In this document: in pieces, positions 17,561 to 25,539 of the stretch
Layout of the letters: each line of letters opens with the position of its first letter
Position numbering within the stretch: the first letter of the stretch is position 1
Source of the DNA: JAVBQL01 sp031549085
GTDB lineage: Bacteria > Spirochaetota > GWE2-31-10 > MWDO01
Length of the DNA: 64,000 nt
Assembly (NCBI GenBank): GCA_031549085.1
Contig: JAVBQL010000002.1
Coordinates: 1-64,000, forward strand
Direction: 5' to 3'
Program-made: the position numbers and the translations under genes
Notes under the pieces: generated by a model
Seen by the model: only the letters and a program-made list of their open reading frames with translations
The model's database searches: none
What the model was told of the DNA's origin: nothing

Positions 17561-17591
17561 ATAAAAAAAGAGGCCCTAAAAAGAGCCTCTT
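17561..17591 (-). terminator. Rho-independent terminator of flaB
   Basis: Seen: AAGAGGC (17568-17574) and GCCTCTT (17585-17591) form a stem. On the minus strand a T run follows. It lies 20 nt after the flaB stop codon. Confidence 0.85.
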
Positions 17592-17611
17592 GAAAAAAAG
17601 TGCAATGGTAA

Positions 17612-18487
17612 TTAACCTTGTAGCAATTGAAGAACTGATTGATTCTTTCTATTTGCTTGTGAAAGCATTGCCATAGCAGATTGAGTAACAATTTGAGTTC
17701 TTGTAAACTCAACTGTTTGATGAGCCATATCTGTATCTCTAATGATAGACTCAGCTGCTTGTAAGTTTTCAGCACCAGATAATAGACCTTTAGTTGCATA
17801 TTCAAGTCTGTTTTGGTAAGAACCTAAGTCTGCTCTCTGTTTGTTTATTATTTTGATTGCTTCATCTAGTGTACCAATAGCAGCATTCGCAGCATCTGGA
17901 GTAGAAAGAGTAATAAAAGTAGCTGTATGAGGTAAACCATTAGATCCCTTCAATTTCAACCCTTGAGAGTTCATTGTTCCAATGTATACTCTCTCTCTTT
18001 GGTCCATATTAGCACCTATGTGTAACCACATACTTGCTGTTACTGCGTTTCCAGACTCCTCTTTAGCAAATCTACCAGTTAAAAGGTTCATGCCATTGAA
18101 TTGTGCATGAGAAGCAACTCTATCAATCTCATCGATCAACTGACTAACTTCTATCTGAATATACATTCTATCTTCAGCAGACCAGATACCGTTTGATGCT
18201 TGTATAGCAAGCTCTCTGATTCTTTGTACCAAGTCTTCAGTCTCTTGTAGATAGCCTTCAGCTGTTTGAATAAAAGAGATACCATCTTCAGCATTTTTCT
18301 CTGCTCTAATTAGACCTCTAATTTGAGATCTCATCTTCTCTGATACTGCTAAACCAGAAGCATCATCTGCAGCTCTGTTTATTTTCAAACCAGAACTAAG
18401 TTTTTCCATGCTCTTTGTTAGATCAATACCATTGAATTTCTCCGCACGGCTTGTAAACATTGCGCTTAAATTGTGATTAATAACCAT
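17612..18487 (-). CDS. flaB: Flagellin FlaB (periplasmic filament core)
   Basis: A flagellin of the spirochete FlaB class, which forms the core of the periplasmic flagellar filament. The N-terminal D0/D1 region (MVINHNLSAMF, MEKLSSGLKINRAADDASGLAVSEKMRSQ) and C-terminal D0 (SQANRKNQSVLQLLQG) are conserved. Spirochete-specific features include SAEDRMYIQIEVSQL and MWLHIGANMDQRERVYIGTMN, and only a short variable centre, 291 residues in all. The start at 18487 has a perfect AGGAGG. Regulation is visible: a sigma-28-like promoter about 80 nt upstream and two hairpins in the leader presenting GGA in their loops, one of them containing the Shine-Dalgarno, as expected for CsrA control. Its codon use is that of a highly expressed gene. 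Confidence 0.97.
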   Translation of the reverse strand: MVINHNLSAMFTSRAEKFNGIDLTKSMEKLSSGLKINRAADDASGLAVSEKMRSQIRGLIRAEKNAEDGISFIQTAEGYLQETEDLVQRIRELAIQASNGIWSAEDRMYIQIEVSQLIDEIDRVASHAQFNGMNLLTGRFAKEESGNAVTASMWLHIGANMDQRERVYIGTMNSQGLKLKGSNGLPHTATFITLSTPDAANAAIGTLDEAIKIINKQRADLGSYQNRLEYATKGLLSGAENLQAAESIIRDTDMAHQTVEFTRTQIVTQSAMAMLSQANRKNQSVLQLLQG

Positions 18488-18490
18488 AAT

Positions 18491-18506
18491 GAATCCTCCT
18501 TGATTC
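18491..18506 (-). promoter_or_regulatory. Shine-Dalgarno hairpin, CsrA-site-like (site 2)
   Basis: Seen on the minus strand: GAATC-AAGGAG-GATTC, a 5-bp stem whose 6-nt loop is the start of the flaB Shine-Dalgarno. CsrA recognises GGA in hairpin loops, and blocking this one would shut off translation (established for flagellin leaders in other bacteria). Inference here. Confidence 0.55.
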
Positions 18507-18533
18507 TTCTAAAAAACAATATATTTTTCAAAA

Positions 18534-18545
18534 GGCATCCTTGCC
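18534..18545 (-). promoter_or_regulatory. Leader hairpin, CsrA-site-like (site 1)
   Basis: Seen on the minus strand: GGCA-AGGA-TGCC, a 4-bp stem with the loop AGGA. Flanking AAAA and TTTT can extend the stem. The CAAGGATG core matches the CsrA consensus closely. It lies about 30 nt upstream of the second hairpin in the flaB leader. Confidence 0.55.
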
Positions 18546-18564
18546 TTTTTTTGCACTAGAAATA

Positions 18565-18592
18565 TGATCGGAAACACAATTCTTATTCTTTA
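18565..18592 (-). promoter_or_regulatory. Sigma-28 (FliA)-like promoter of flaB
   Basis: Seen on the minus strand: TAAAGAAT (18592-18585), 12-nt spacer, TCCGATCA (18572-18565). This compares with the FliA consensus TAAAGTTT-N11-GCCGATAA. The spacer is one nucleotide longer than usual. Late flagellar genes are normally transcribed this way. Confidence 0.6.
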
Positions 18593-18721
18593 AAAAAAAA
18601 AGAAAATATATATAAAAAGATTTGAGAATTACTTATTAGTTGCAAATCACTATTTCAACTCTTAAGAACGGTACTATTTAGGTGTAATCAACGATTTTTT
18701 ATTAAATAAAAGCTTTATAAT

Positions 18722-18762
18722 AAATAAGAGATCATAACAATTTCTATTATGATCTCTTATTT
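18722..18762 (-). terminator. Terminator spanning the FlhG-like stop codon
   Basis: Seen: a perfect 16-bp stem, AAATAAGAGATCATAA (18722-18737) with TTATGATCTCTTATTT (18747-18762), 9-nt loop. The promoter-proximal arm is the last codons and stop of the minus-strand gene. The T tract is imperfect. Confidence 0.7.
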
Positions 18763-19880
18763 TTTAATACTTCAAACCTTAAAGTTCTTATCTTCTCTTT
18801 AAGCTCCAAGTTTTCACTCTCAAGCCTCTCTATTGTTGAGAGAAGCTCCTGCACGGTAGTTCCATCCTCTCTATCCTTAACAAAGCCATCAACAAAATCA
18901 TCTGTCGCCTCCTCCTCTATTATATAGAGAGAGCTCTCATAATCATCAATATCAAGTAAAAAGTATGGGAACTTTTTTGCATTAACTATCTTATATGCTA
19001 TTCGCAAAATTGTCTGAAATATTTGTGAGTTTGGAGAGGAGAGAGCTATTGGCACACATTTTAAAATAGAGTCTGATACAATTTCACTGCTTTGGATATA
19101 GCCAATATATTCCATATCAACATTAAGATTTTTCTTTGATATACTCCTCAAAACCTCACCCTTATTTATATCTGAAGGGTTATCACCCATATTAAGAACC
19201 AACTTTGGCTTAAACATATCAAGAATAGAGAGGGCATTTTGATAGGCGTCACTATCAATTGAACCTATTTTCTTTAACAAGTTATCAATAGTCCAAGCCT
19301 CTTCTCCTCCCTTTATATAGTGGTTATCAAAAATCTCTTTTATGGTTGGATTCTTCTTTAGGTTTTGATAGAGAAGTCTGAATATACTATTTTTCAAAAG
19401 AGCATAGGCATTTAATAGAGATGTAATCTCTTTGGTTATAACCAAAAAAGCAAAGGGGCTTATCATAAAAAAATCTATTGTATTGTAGGTAGAGCCTGCT
19501 CCTAAATCAAGAACAATATACTCTGCATCAAGTGTTAGTATCTGTTTTAGAAGCTTCTTTTTCTGCATTGCACTGATGTTTGCAATACCAACCATCTCTG
19601 CATCTCCAGGTATAATTTGAAGATTTTTGTTGGAGGTTGCAAGAAGATAGTTTTCAAGCCTACTCTTTTTTTCATTAAGAAAGTTACCAATTCCGTTTGG
19701 AGCATATTTATAATTCAAGCACATATGAACATTTGCTCCACCAAAATCCAAATCTATCAATATTGTCTTTTTACCAAGCATGGCAAGAGCAAAACTTAAA
19801 TTTATAGATAAAAATGTCTTTCCCACTCCTCCTTTACCGGAGGCAATTGGAACTATTATTGGTTCTCTCTTTTCACTCAT
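18747..19880 (-). CDS. MinD/ParA-family ATPase, FlhG-like
   Basis: A 377-residue P-loop ATPase of the MinD/ParA class with the deviant Walker A GKGGVGKTFLSINLSFAL at about residues 14-31, switch I around DLDFGGANVH, and DLGAGSTYNTIDFF in place of the usual Walker B 'DxPxG'. The C-terminal region has a coiled-coil-like tail (TVQELLSTIERLESENLELKEKIRTL) and no obvious MinD membrane-targeting helix. The adjacent flaB suggests FlhG/YlxH-like control of flagellar number or placement, but a general polarity role is equally possible. A near-perfect promoter ends 8 nt before the ATG without a Shine-Dalgarno, so the mRNA is probably leaderless. The stop codon lies inside the terminator stem. Confidence 0.85.
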   Translation of the reverse strand: MSEKREPIIVPIASGKGGVGKTFLSINLSFALAMLGKKTILIDLDFGGANVHMCLNYKYAPNGIGNFLNEKKSRLENYLLATSNKNLQIIPGDAEMVGIANISAMQKKKLLKQILTLDAEYIVLDLGAGSTYNTIDFFMISPFAFLVITKEITSLLNAYALLKNSIFRLLYQNLKKNPTIKEIFDNHYIKGGEEAWTIDNLLKKIGSIDSDAYQNALSILDMFKPKLVLNMGDNPSDINKGEVLRSISKKNLNVDMEYIGYIQSSEIVSDSILKCVPIALSSPNSQIFQTILRIAYKIVNAKKFPYFLLDIDDYESSLYIIEEEATDDFVDGFVKDREDGTTVQELLSTIERLESENLELKEKIRTLRFEVLKNKRS

Positions 19881-19888
19881 AGGTAATA

Positions 19889-19917
19889 ATTATATAGAAA
19901 AAAGAGATTTTTGTCAA
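19889..19917 (-). promoter_or_regulatory. Consensus promoter, near-leaderless FlhG-like gene
   Basis: Seen on the minus strand: TTGACA (19917-19912), 17-nt spacer, TATAAT (19894-19889), both boxes fully consensus. Only 8 nt separate the -10 box from the ATG at 19880. Confidence 0.75.
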
Positions 19918-19981
19918 AAACTATTAATCTTAATTATTTTTAAGAGTAAATTTAAGATAAGAAGATAAAACCTTATCTATA

Positions 19982-21322
19982 TTACATGTTTTCCTGATTA
20001 AAATTCTTTGTGGTAATGGCTTTTTTTGGTTTCTTACTACTATTTCTCTTATAAAAATGAAACTTTTTATCTTTTTGAACAATATTAGGAGGACTCTCTG
20101 GAATAATTTTCTTAATCTCCATAGATTTCCAAAAAATTATATTTTCAAGATTATCACTTACTATCTCTAAAATTTTTACAGTCTCATATATATTGATATT
20201 TTTTAAAAAACGCTTTTTATCAGTTCTTGGGTTGTTCTCCTCCTCAAGTTTAAAAAGAAGAACAAATACTCTTGAGGTATAATCTATTACATTAATAGGA
20301 ATACTCATCTTTGACATATTCTCTTTGCAGGCAAAAATTATTTCAGCCTGCTTTCTATATGTAAGAATAGCTCTTTTATAATTTTTCATCCTACAAAAAA
20401 GCAATATAGCCCAATAGATATTTGTATTGATATTCTCATCATCTCTTAAGAGCTGATCCATCTTCTCCATATATTTTACGATCTTCTCTTTTTCATTTCC
20501 CTTTAAATCCTCTGATAAAAATGGAATAAAATACTCTAGTAGACCAGCCTCCTCAAGAGCTATAAAGATCTCTTTTGCCTTTAGAGATTTAAAAATCTTA
20601 CAAATTTCTTCATAGAGGCGTGAGCTTGAGATATTCTTTAGAAGATAGGCATGCTTTTTAATTTTTTTAAATACTGGCTTTTTAATGGTAAAATCTAACA
20701 AGGCTCCATACTTGACAGCCCTAAGCATTCTAACAGGATCCTCCTTGAAGCTCTTTGACGCATCCTGTATAGGTGTGATAACTCTCTTTTTAATATCCTC
20801 ATATCCATCTACAAAATCGATTATAGTTTCATTGGCTGGATCATAGTAGAGGCTGTTCAGAGTAAAATCACGTCTCTCAAAGTCCTCTTCAATAGTACCA
20901 TAGATAGTATCTGCATTTGTTCTACTATTTGATTTAGAGTAGTTTTCCTCAATTTCCTCTTTTTTGGAGGCTTTTTTATCTTCAGCAATATTTTCAGCTT
21001 TTCTAAATGTCGCTGTCTCTATAATACTTGAACCAAAATATATATGTACAAGTTTAAATCTTCTTCCTATAATTCTGGAATTATTAAAAACATATTTTAT
21101 CTGTCTTGGAGTTGCATTTGTTACAACATCAAAATCCTTTGGCTTTCTGCCGCATAAAAGATCCCTTATAGCCCCACCTACAATATATGCCTCATAACCA
21201 AAGTAGCTCAACCTATTTATAATTCTCAGTGCATATTTATCTATTAAATTCTTATCTATCTTGTGCTCTTCATATGCTATTATCTTTGGCTTTCTCTTCT
21301 TATTAATAAAGTTAAAAAACAA
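19982..21322 (-). CDS. pcnB: Poly(A) polymerase / CCA-adding-type nucleotidyltransferase
   Basis: A class II tRNA-nucleotidyltransferase-family enzyme that adds nucleotides to RNA 3' ends. The head domain has GGAIRDLLCGRKPKDFDVVT at about residues 48-67 (GG and the catalytic DxD), FKLVHIYFGSSIIETATFR, and ERRDFTLNSLYYDPANETIIDFVDGYEDI. The neck follows with EDPVRMLRAVKYGALLDF. The C-terminal region is basic (KKPKKAITTKNFNQ), as in PcnB polymerases, so I favour poly(A) polymerase. A CCA-adding enzyme cannot be excluded from sequence alone. The start is TTG 21322 with GAGG 6 nt upstream. An extended -10 promoter lies about 45 bp upstream. Confidence 0.9.
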   Translation of the reverse strand: MFFNFINKKRKPKIIAYEEHKIDKNLIDKYALRIINRLSYFGYEAYIVGGAIRDLLCGRKPKDFDVVTNATPRQIKYVFNNSRIIGRRFKLVHIYFGSSIIETATFRKAENIAEDKKASKKEEIEENYSKSNSRTNADTIYGTIEEDFERRDFTLNSLYYDPANETIIDFVDGYEDIKKRVITPIQDASKSFKEDPVRMLRAVKYGALLDFTIKKPVFKKIKKHAYLLKNISSSRLYEEICKIFKSLKAKEIFIALEEAGLLEYFIPFLSEDLKGNEKEKIVKYMEKMDQLLRDDENINTNIYWAILLFCRMKNYKRAILTYRKQAEIIFACKENMSKMSIPINVIDYTSRVFVLLFKLEEENNPRTDKKRFLKNINIYETVKILEIVSDNLENIIFWKSMEIKKIIPESPPNIVQKDKKFHFYKRNSSKKPKKAITTKNFNQENM

Positions 21323-21632
21323 TCAATACCTCTTCTTTTTTGTCTAATCTACTCTCTAAAATCAAAATTATATCATAAATATTTTCATCTAAAACAGGGG
21401 GATTTGTTTTTGTTTTCTTTAAAAAAATAGACTCTATTTAAAGAGTACCTAAAACGATTTGATAAAAAAAATATTTTTAATAGGTAAATTAAAGAAAATA
21501 GAGACTTTACAAAAGTAACACTCTCTTTTTGAATAGAGAAAAAGGTCACTTTACTCTCTTAAAAATATTCAAGATCTCTCTTTTAAAACATCATCTATGT
21601 TTAGATAAAATATATTTTTTCAAAAAACTAAA
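21323..21632. other. Intergenic stretch, no gene seen
   Basis: These 310 bases between pcnB and the Asp-box lipoprotein gene hold the pcnB ribosome binding site and extended -10 promoter, plus several short CTCT/AGAG inverted repeats, for example ACTCT-loop-AGAGT near 21430. No credible open reading frame or T-tract terminator for the lipoprotein gene is visible. Confidence 0.55.
21367..21375 (-). promoter_or_regulatory. Extended -10 promoter for pcnB
   Basis: Seen on the minus strand: TGATATAAT (21375-21367), an extended -10 with a weak -35. It is the same nonamer as the one just upstream of the gene at 26431. Confidence 0.45.
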
Positions 21633-23456
21633 TCAATTTGGACGAATAAGATATCCATCTTTATACTCCCTCATTATAGAAAAATAATTTAATATTATCA
21701 ATAGATAATTTTTATTATAATTAATTAATTGTTTTGGATAGACAAAATAGCTTGCCCCCTCCTCAAATCCAAACGAGAGTTCAAGTCTTGTACTCTTTTT
21801 CTGTTCAACATTTTTGTACCAGTAGAGGCCAGATCTCTTTGTTAAGAGGGGATCTATAATAACCCTCATATGTTTTTCATCCAGTATATCACTCCATGTG
21901 CTACCATCTTTTGAATATTCAAAGTTTACAGGAAAGCCATCTGTTGGATCTAGGGGCGGAGAAAAAAATCTGTTGTCAGTAACCTTTCTTAAAAATACAT
22001 TGGTTGAATTTATCTTTATCTCATTTTCAAAGGCATAATGAAAGAAGGCCTCCAAAAATCTCTTGTCAGGCACAAGCCTTATATAGTAGTCTTCAAACTT
22101 TGTATATAGAATTGGAGAGGTTATTGCAAAATTTGTCCAACTCATAAACATTTGATAAGGATTGTAGTCATAGAAAAAATCTCGTTTTTCACTATAAAAT
22201 TCATTGTTATCATATTTTTGATATCTCAAATAGTCTATATTTTCTAGACTTTTAATTGCATAGTAGACATTATCAAAATTTGTCTCTACTATTTTTACTG
22301 CTTTGCCATCTTCAAATTTTGCGATAATTGGATTCTTGATATCTATTATTTCCAAATATGAACTATCTATATAATTTTTCTTTTTCAAATACTCATTTAT
22401 CTCTACAGAACTCTTATTTAAAATTCCATTCATATATAGATTTGATGAGTAGAAATCTTCACTGAATTTCTCATCATAGAGCTTTGTTGGATATATTTTA
22501 GAAAAGTAGATATCATTTTTATATTTCCATAGAGATACAGGAAAGTTAATTTCACTACCCATTTTATATATATTTTTTCCAAAGTTTTCAGTGTAATATA
22601 GTCCAGAGGCTGCTTCACTAATCTCTTCTTCATCATTAGCTCCATCTAAATTTTTAAAAAATAGATAGCTATTTTTTGATAGAATATGGTCTGGCTCCTT
22701 TATTGCTTTTAATGAGATTAACAGTCGTTTGCTGCCCTTATCATAAATAGAGGAGATATACTGAAGTTTCATTTTTCCTGCTCTCAAATTTTGGCTCTTC
22801 CAATTTTTACCCCAATCTTTTGAGACCATAATTTTATCATTCATAAAGACAATAAGCTCTCCGTTCTCTCCATTAACCATACCATTTATTTGGTAACTAG
22901 AGACATCCCAGTGAAGCTGCTTAACACTCCATTTATTGCCATAATCAATTGTGGTAAATATGTAGTTACCCATCGAGATAGCGACTTTTTTGTTATCAAC
23001 ATTTGATTTTATAAAGTGAGAAAATAGCTTTTTTGGTAAGATATCTCTCTCTTTTGATATGTTTACATTATTTGTATTATCATCACTATAGCCATTGCTA
23101 TATCCAAAAAAATTGTTCAATGTTTTTAAAGTAAAAAATTTAGAGGTAAAAGTTTTTCCGTCACCACTTCCTTTTAAGATGCCAATCTTTGGAAAACTTA
23201 CAAAGATAAAATCGGTTTTTCCATCTCTATAAAAAGCCTCAATTACACTCTTCTTTCCAGTAACAGGGATACCCATTACCTTATAAGAGTAGGTTAAATC
23301 ATACTCTTTTATATCATCAGTGGCATCAGCCTCACTTTTACTCTCTATTGGTGTCCCTTTTGCCGCCTGTCTTCCAAACTCCATCGATGTACATGAAGTT
23401 AATAGAATAAAAATAGTGAAAAAAATTGGTAAAAAAAATATCTTTTTATTTGTCAT
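21633..23456 (-). CDS. Asp-box (BNR)-type beta-propeller lipoprotein
   Basis: A 607-residue protein with a signal peptide and good lipobox (LLTSC at about residues 18-22). Several Asp-box-like motifs of the S-x-D-x-G-x-x-W type recur: SGDGKTFTS, TIDYGNKWSV, VSKDWGKNWKS, YTENFGKNIY and YSKDGSTWSD. This suggests a sialidase- or sortilin-like beta-propeller, but no sialidase active-site Arg triad is evident, so I call it a ligand-binding or structural lipoprotein. There is no ribosome binding site before the ATG at 23456. A promoter with TATAAC ends 7 nt upstream, so it is probably leaderless. Function unknown. Confidence 0.7.
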   Translation of the reverse strand: MTNKKIFFLPIFFTIFILLTSCTSMEFGRQAAKGTPIESKSEADATDDIKEYDLTYSYKVMGIPVTGKKSVIEAFYRDGKTDFIFVSFPKIGILKGSGDGKTFTSKFFTLKTLNNFFGYSNGYSDDNTNNVNISKERDILPKKLFSHFIKSNVDNKKVAISMGNYIFTTIDYGNKWSVKQLHWDVSSYQINGMVNGENGELIVFMNDKIMVSKDWGKNWKSQNLRAGKMKLQYISSIYDKGSKRLLISLKAIKEPDHILSKNSYLFFKNLDGANDEEEISEAASGLYYTENFGKNIYKMGSEINFPVSLWKYKNDIYFSKIYPTKLYDEKFSEDFYSSNLYMNGILNKSSVEINEYLKKKNYIDSSYLEIIDIKNPIIAKFEDGKAVKIVETNFDNVYYAIKSLENIDYLRYQKYDNNEFYSEKRDFFYDYNPYQMFMSWTNFAITSPILYTKFEDYYIRLVPDKRFLEAFFHYAFENEIKINSTNVFLRKVTDNRFFSPPLDPTDGFPVNFEYSKDGSTWSDILDEKHMRVIIDPLLTKRSGLYWYKNVEQKKSTRLELSFGFEEGASYFVYPKQLINYNKNYLLIILNYFSIMREYKDGYLIRPN

Positions 23457-23463
23457 AGTTATG

Positions 23464-23493
23464 GTTATATTAGAATATTCTCTCTTTGTCCAA
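23464..23493 (-). promoter_or_regulatory. Promoter, leaderless lipoprotein gene
   Basis: Seen on the minus strand: TTGGAC (23493-23488), 18-nt spacer, TATAAC (23469-23464), then 7 nt to the ATG at 23456. Confidence 0.55.
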
Positions 23494-23612
23494 CTTTTTT
23501 CTTAATTACTTCAGATGACGATCCAAAACCTATTAGCAAAAAATCGCTATACAACTTTTTCTAATAATGGTATGGTTAAACTTTCAGAAAATAAAAATGG
23601 AGACACATATTT

Positions 23613-24356
23613 ATGAAAAAAATAGTTTTAATACTACTTATAATTTTACCAATATTTTCTTGTGAAAAAGTAACCTCTGTAGAAAATAAATCTACAGATA
23701 TCACCACTATAGATGATGAAGGAGAGCTTACTTTTATAGGTCATGCAAGTTTCAAAATCAAAAGTAAAGATGGAGTTGTTATATATGTCGATCCATTCTA
23801 TGGAAGTAAAGACAACTATAGTGAACCTGCTGATTTTATATTTGTTACCCACTCTCACTTTGATCACAACAAGATAAATTTGGTTGCACAGAAAGAGAGT
23901 ACAAAAATAATCTCTGCAGAAAAGAGTGTTCCAAACAAAAAAAATGTAATATTCATACTCCCTTATAAAAATGAAATATTAACAGATATGGTAAGTGTTG
24001 AAACCTTCCCAGCAATAAACAACAACCATAAAAAAGAGAATAATTTTCTTGGCTTTATATTTACCATAGGTGGTAAAAAGCTATACATCGCAGGGGATAC
24101 ATCGTTTTTTAACGAAATGGACGAACTTGCTGATAGAAATATCGATTATGCTTTTCTCCCAATAGACGGCCAGTTCAACATGGATGCTGCTGAAGCCTCT
24201 ATGGTTGCTGACCATATAAAAGCCACCTATTCGATTCCAATACATACAGGTCTAATTGTTTTAAAACCAATATTTGATGAGAAGAAAGTTGAGAATTTTA
24301 AGCCAACAGAGTCCAAAAAAATGGTATTAAAATATGGAGAGAATTTTATCTTTTAA
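23613..24356 (+). CDS. Metallo-beta-lactamase-fold hydrolase, lipoprotein
   Basis: A 247-residue MBL-fold metal-dependent hydrolase of the UlaG/L-ascorbate-lactonase-like type. Motifs: FIGHASFKIKSKDGVVIYVDPF, the metal site THSHFDHNK (about residues 79-87), IAGDTSFFNEM with its metal-binding Asp, and a late IPIHTG histidine. The N-terminus has a signal peptide with SCEK, consistent with acylation, so the enzyme would act in the periplasm or at a membrane. That is unusual for this group, which is mostly cytoplasmic. GGAG lies 10 nt before the ATG. Substrate unknown. Confidence 0.88.
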   Translation: MKKIVLILLIILPIFSCEKVTSVENKSTDITTIDDEGELTFIGHASFKIKSKDGVVIYVDPFYGSKDNYSEPADFIFVTHSHFDHNKINLVAQKESTKIISAEKSVPNKKNVIFILPYKNEILTDMVSVETFPAINNNHKKENNFLGFIFTIGGKKLYIAGDTSFFNEMDELADRNIDYAFLPIDGQFNMDAAEASMVADHIKATYSIPIHTGLIVLKPIFDEKKVENFKPTESKKMVLKYGENFIF

Positions 24357-24365
24357 AGATAAGAA

Positions 24366-24394
24366 TAGCTTTTTCTAAATAAATCTTTTATAAT
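24366..24394 (+). promoter_or_regulatory. Possible promoter for the MoxR gene
   Basis: Seen: consensus TATAAT (24389-24394), 17 nt after a weak TAGCTT. Only the -10 box is convincing. Confidence 0.35.
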
Positions 24395-24429
24395 TAGTTT
24401 CTAAATTAAGTATAGATGGATGAGAGTTA

Positions 24430-25374
24430 ATGGACAGTTCTATAAAAGAGGTTATAGCCACCCTAAACAATATATTAATTGGTAAAAATGATAGGATCCT
24501 AAAAATAGTTGCAGCCATTCTAGCCAATGGAAATATCCTTTTGGAAGATATACCTGGCGTTGGAAAGACACTTATATCAAAAGCAATTGCAAAGCTTCTC
24601 TATTTTGAAGATGAAAAGAGAACTGTAAAATTTAGCCGTATTCAAGGGACCCCTGATCTTCTTCCATATGATATAACAGGTGTTGATATATATAACCCAA
24701 CAGAGAATAAATTTGTTTTTAAAAGCGGCCCAATATTTGCCGATGTTTTACTCTTTGATGAGCTAAACAGAACAACACCAAAGGTTCAGTCTGCTCTGCT
24801 TGAGGCAATGGCAGAGAAGCAGGTAACTGTATCAAACAGAACCTACCACCTAAATAAAAACTTCTTTGTAATAGCAACACAAAACCCAATTGAGACAGAG
24901 GGAACATACCCAATTCCGCAGGCGATGATAGATAGATTTATGATTGTTATAAAGCTTGGCTATCCATCTCTTGACTATGAAAAGCAAATTCTGCAAAACA
25001 ATATAACATATGAAAGCCTAGATTCAATTAAACCTGTTCTTTCAATTGAGAAACTTGAAATGATAAAAAAAGAGATAAATAATATTGAGGCAAGTGACTC
25101 TATAATAGAGGCAATTGCTTCTATAGTGGAACATACGAGGACAAATAAGAATATAAAAATGGGGCTCTCAAGCAGGGCATCTTTGATGTTTCTCTCTATG
25201 GTGAAAGCAAACGCCTACCTTAATGACAGAGAATATGTCATTGATGAAGATTTGATAGAATTGGCAGAAGATATGTTTGCACACAGACTTATAGCAGCAA
25301 ATCAACAAATTAATATAAGAGAAGTAATAGATGAAATCACTAGAGTGGAGGCAAGAAAAATACTTAAAAAATAA
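24430..25374 (+). CDS. MoxR-family AAA+ ATPase
   Basis: A 314-residue AAA+ ATPase of the MoxR class, whose members act as chaperones that mature or activate protein complexes, usually together with von Willebrand A-domain partners. Walker A is DIPGVGKT at about residues 40-47, Walker B LLFDELNR, sensor 1 VIATQNPIE, then the arginine-finger region PIPQAMIDRFM and sensor 2 GLSSRASLMF. No DUF58 or VWA partner follows. Instead a short degenerate repeat and a HAD phosphatase gene come next. The stop codon lies inside the first copy of the repeat. Confidence 0.93.
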   Translation: MDSSIKEVIATLNNILIGKNDRILKIVAAILANGNILLEDIPGVGKTLISKAIAKLLYFEDEKRTVKFSRIQGTPDLLPYDITGVDIYNPTENKFVFKSGPIFADVLLFDELNRTTPKVQSALLEAMAEKQVTVSNRTYHLNKNFFVIATQNPIETEGTYPIPQAMIDRFMIVIKLGYPSLDYEKQILQNNITYESLDSIKPVLSIEKLEMIKKEINNIEASDSIIEAIASIVEHTRTNKNIKMGLSSRASLMFLSMVKANAYLNDREYVIDEDLIELAEDMFAHRLIAANQQINIREVIDEITRVEARKILKK

Positions 25375-25500
25375 GGCAAGCTTGTTACTAACGTAATAAA
25401 CGAAGTTTGTTGCTAACGCAATAAGACAAACTTGTACTGCGTAATAAACAGAGTTTATTGCTGAAACAATAAAACAGCTTATTACTATGTAATAAATTTA
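25370..25500 (+). repeat. Degenerate 23-25 bp tandem repeat after moxR
   Basis: Seen: five full copies and one partial, each beginning AATAA, at 25370, 25395, 25420, 25443 and 25468, with a remnant at 25491. Copies alternate 25, 25, 23, 25, 23 bp around a consensus like AATAAACGAAGTTTGTTGCT followed by AACGY. The AAGTTTGT of copy 2 can pair with ACAAACTT of copy 3. The first copy includes the moxR stop codon. Its origin is unknown. Confidence 0.75.
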
Positions 25501-25539
25501 TCTTTATTTTTTTTGTTTTTTAATATATATTTAAGCTAT

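Noticed and set aside
21323..21632. Small gene in the 310-base gap
   Set aside because: Only very short frames without ribosome binding sites; the sequence is explained by the pcnB promoter and CTCT/AGAG inverted repeats.
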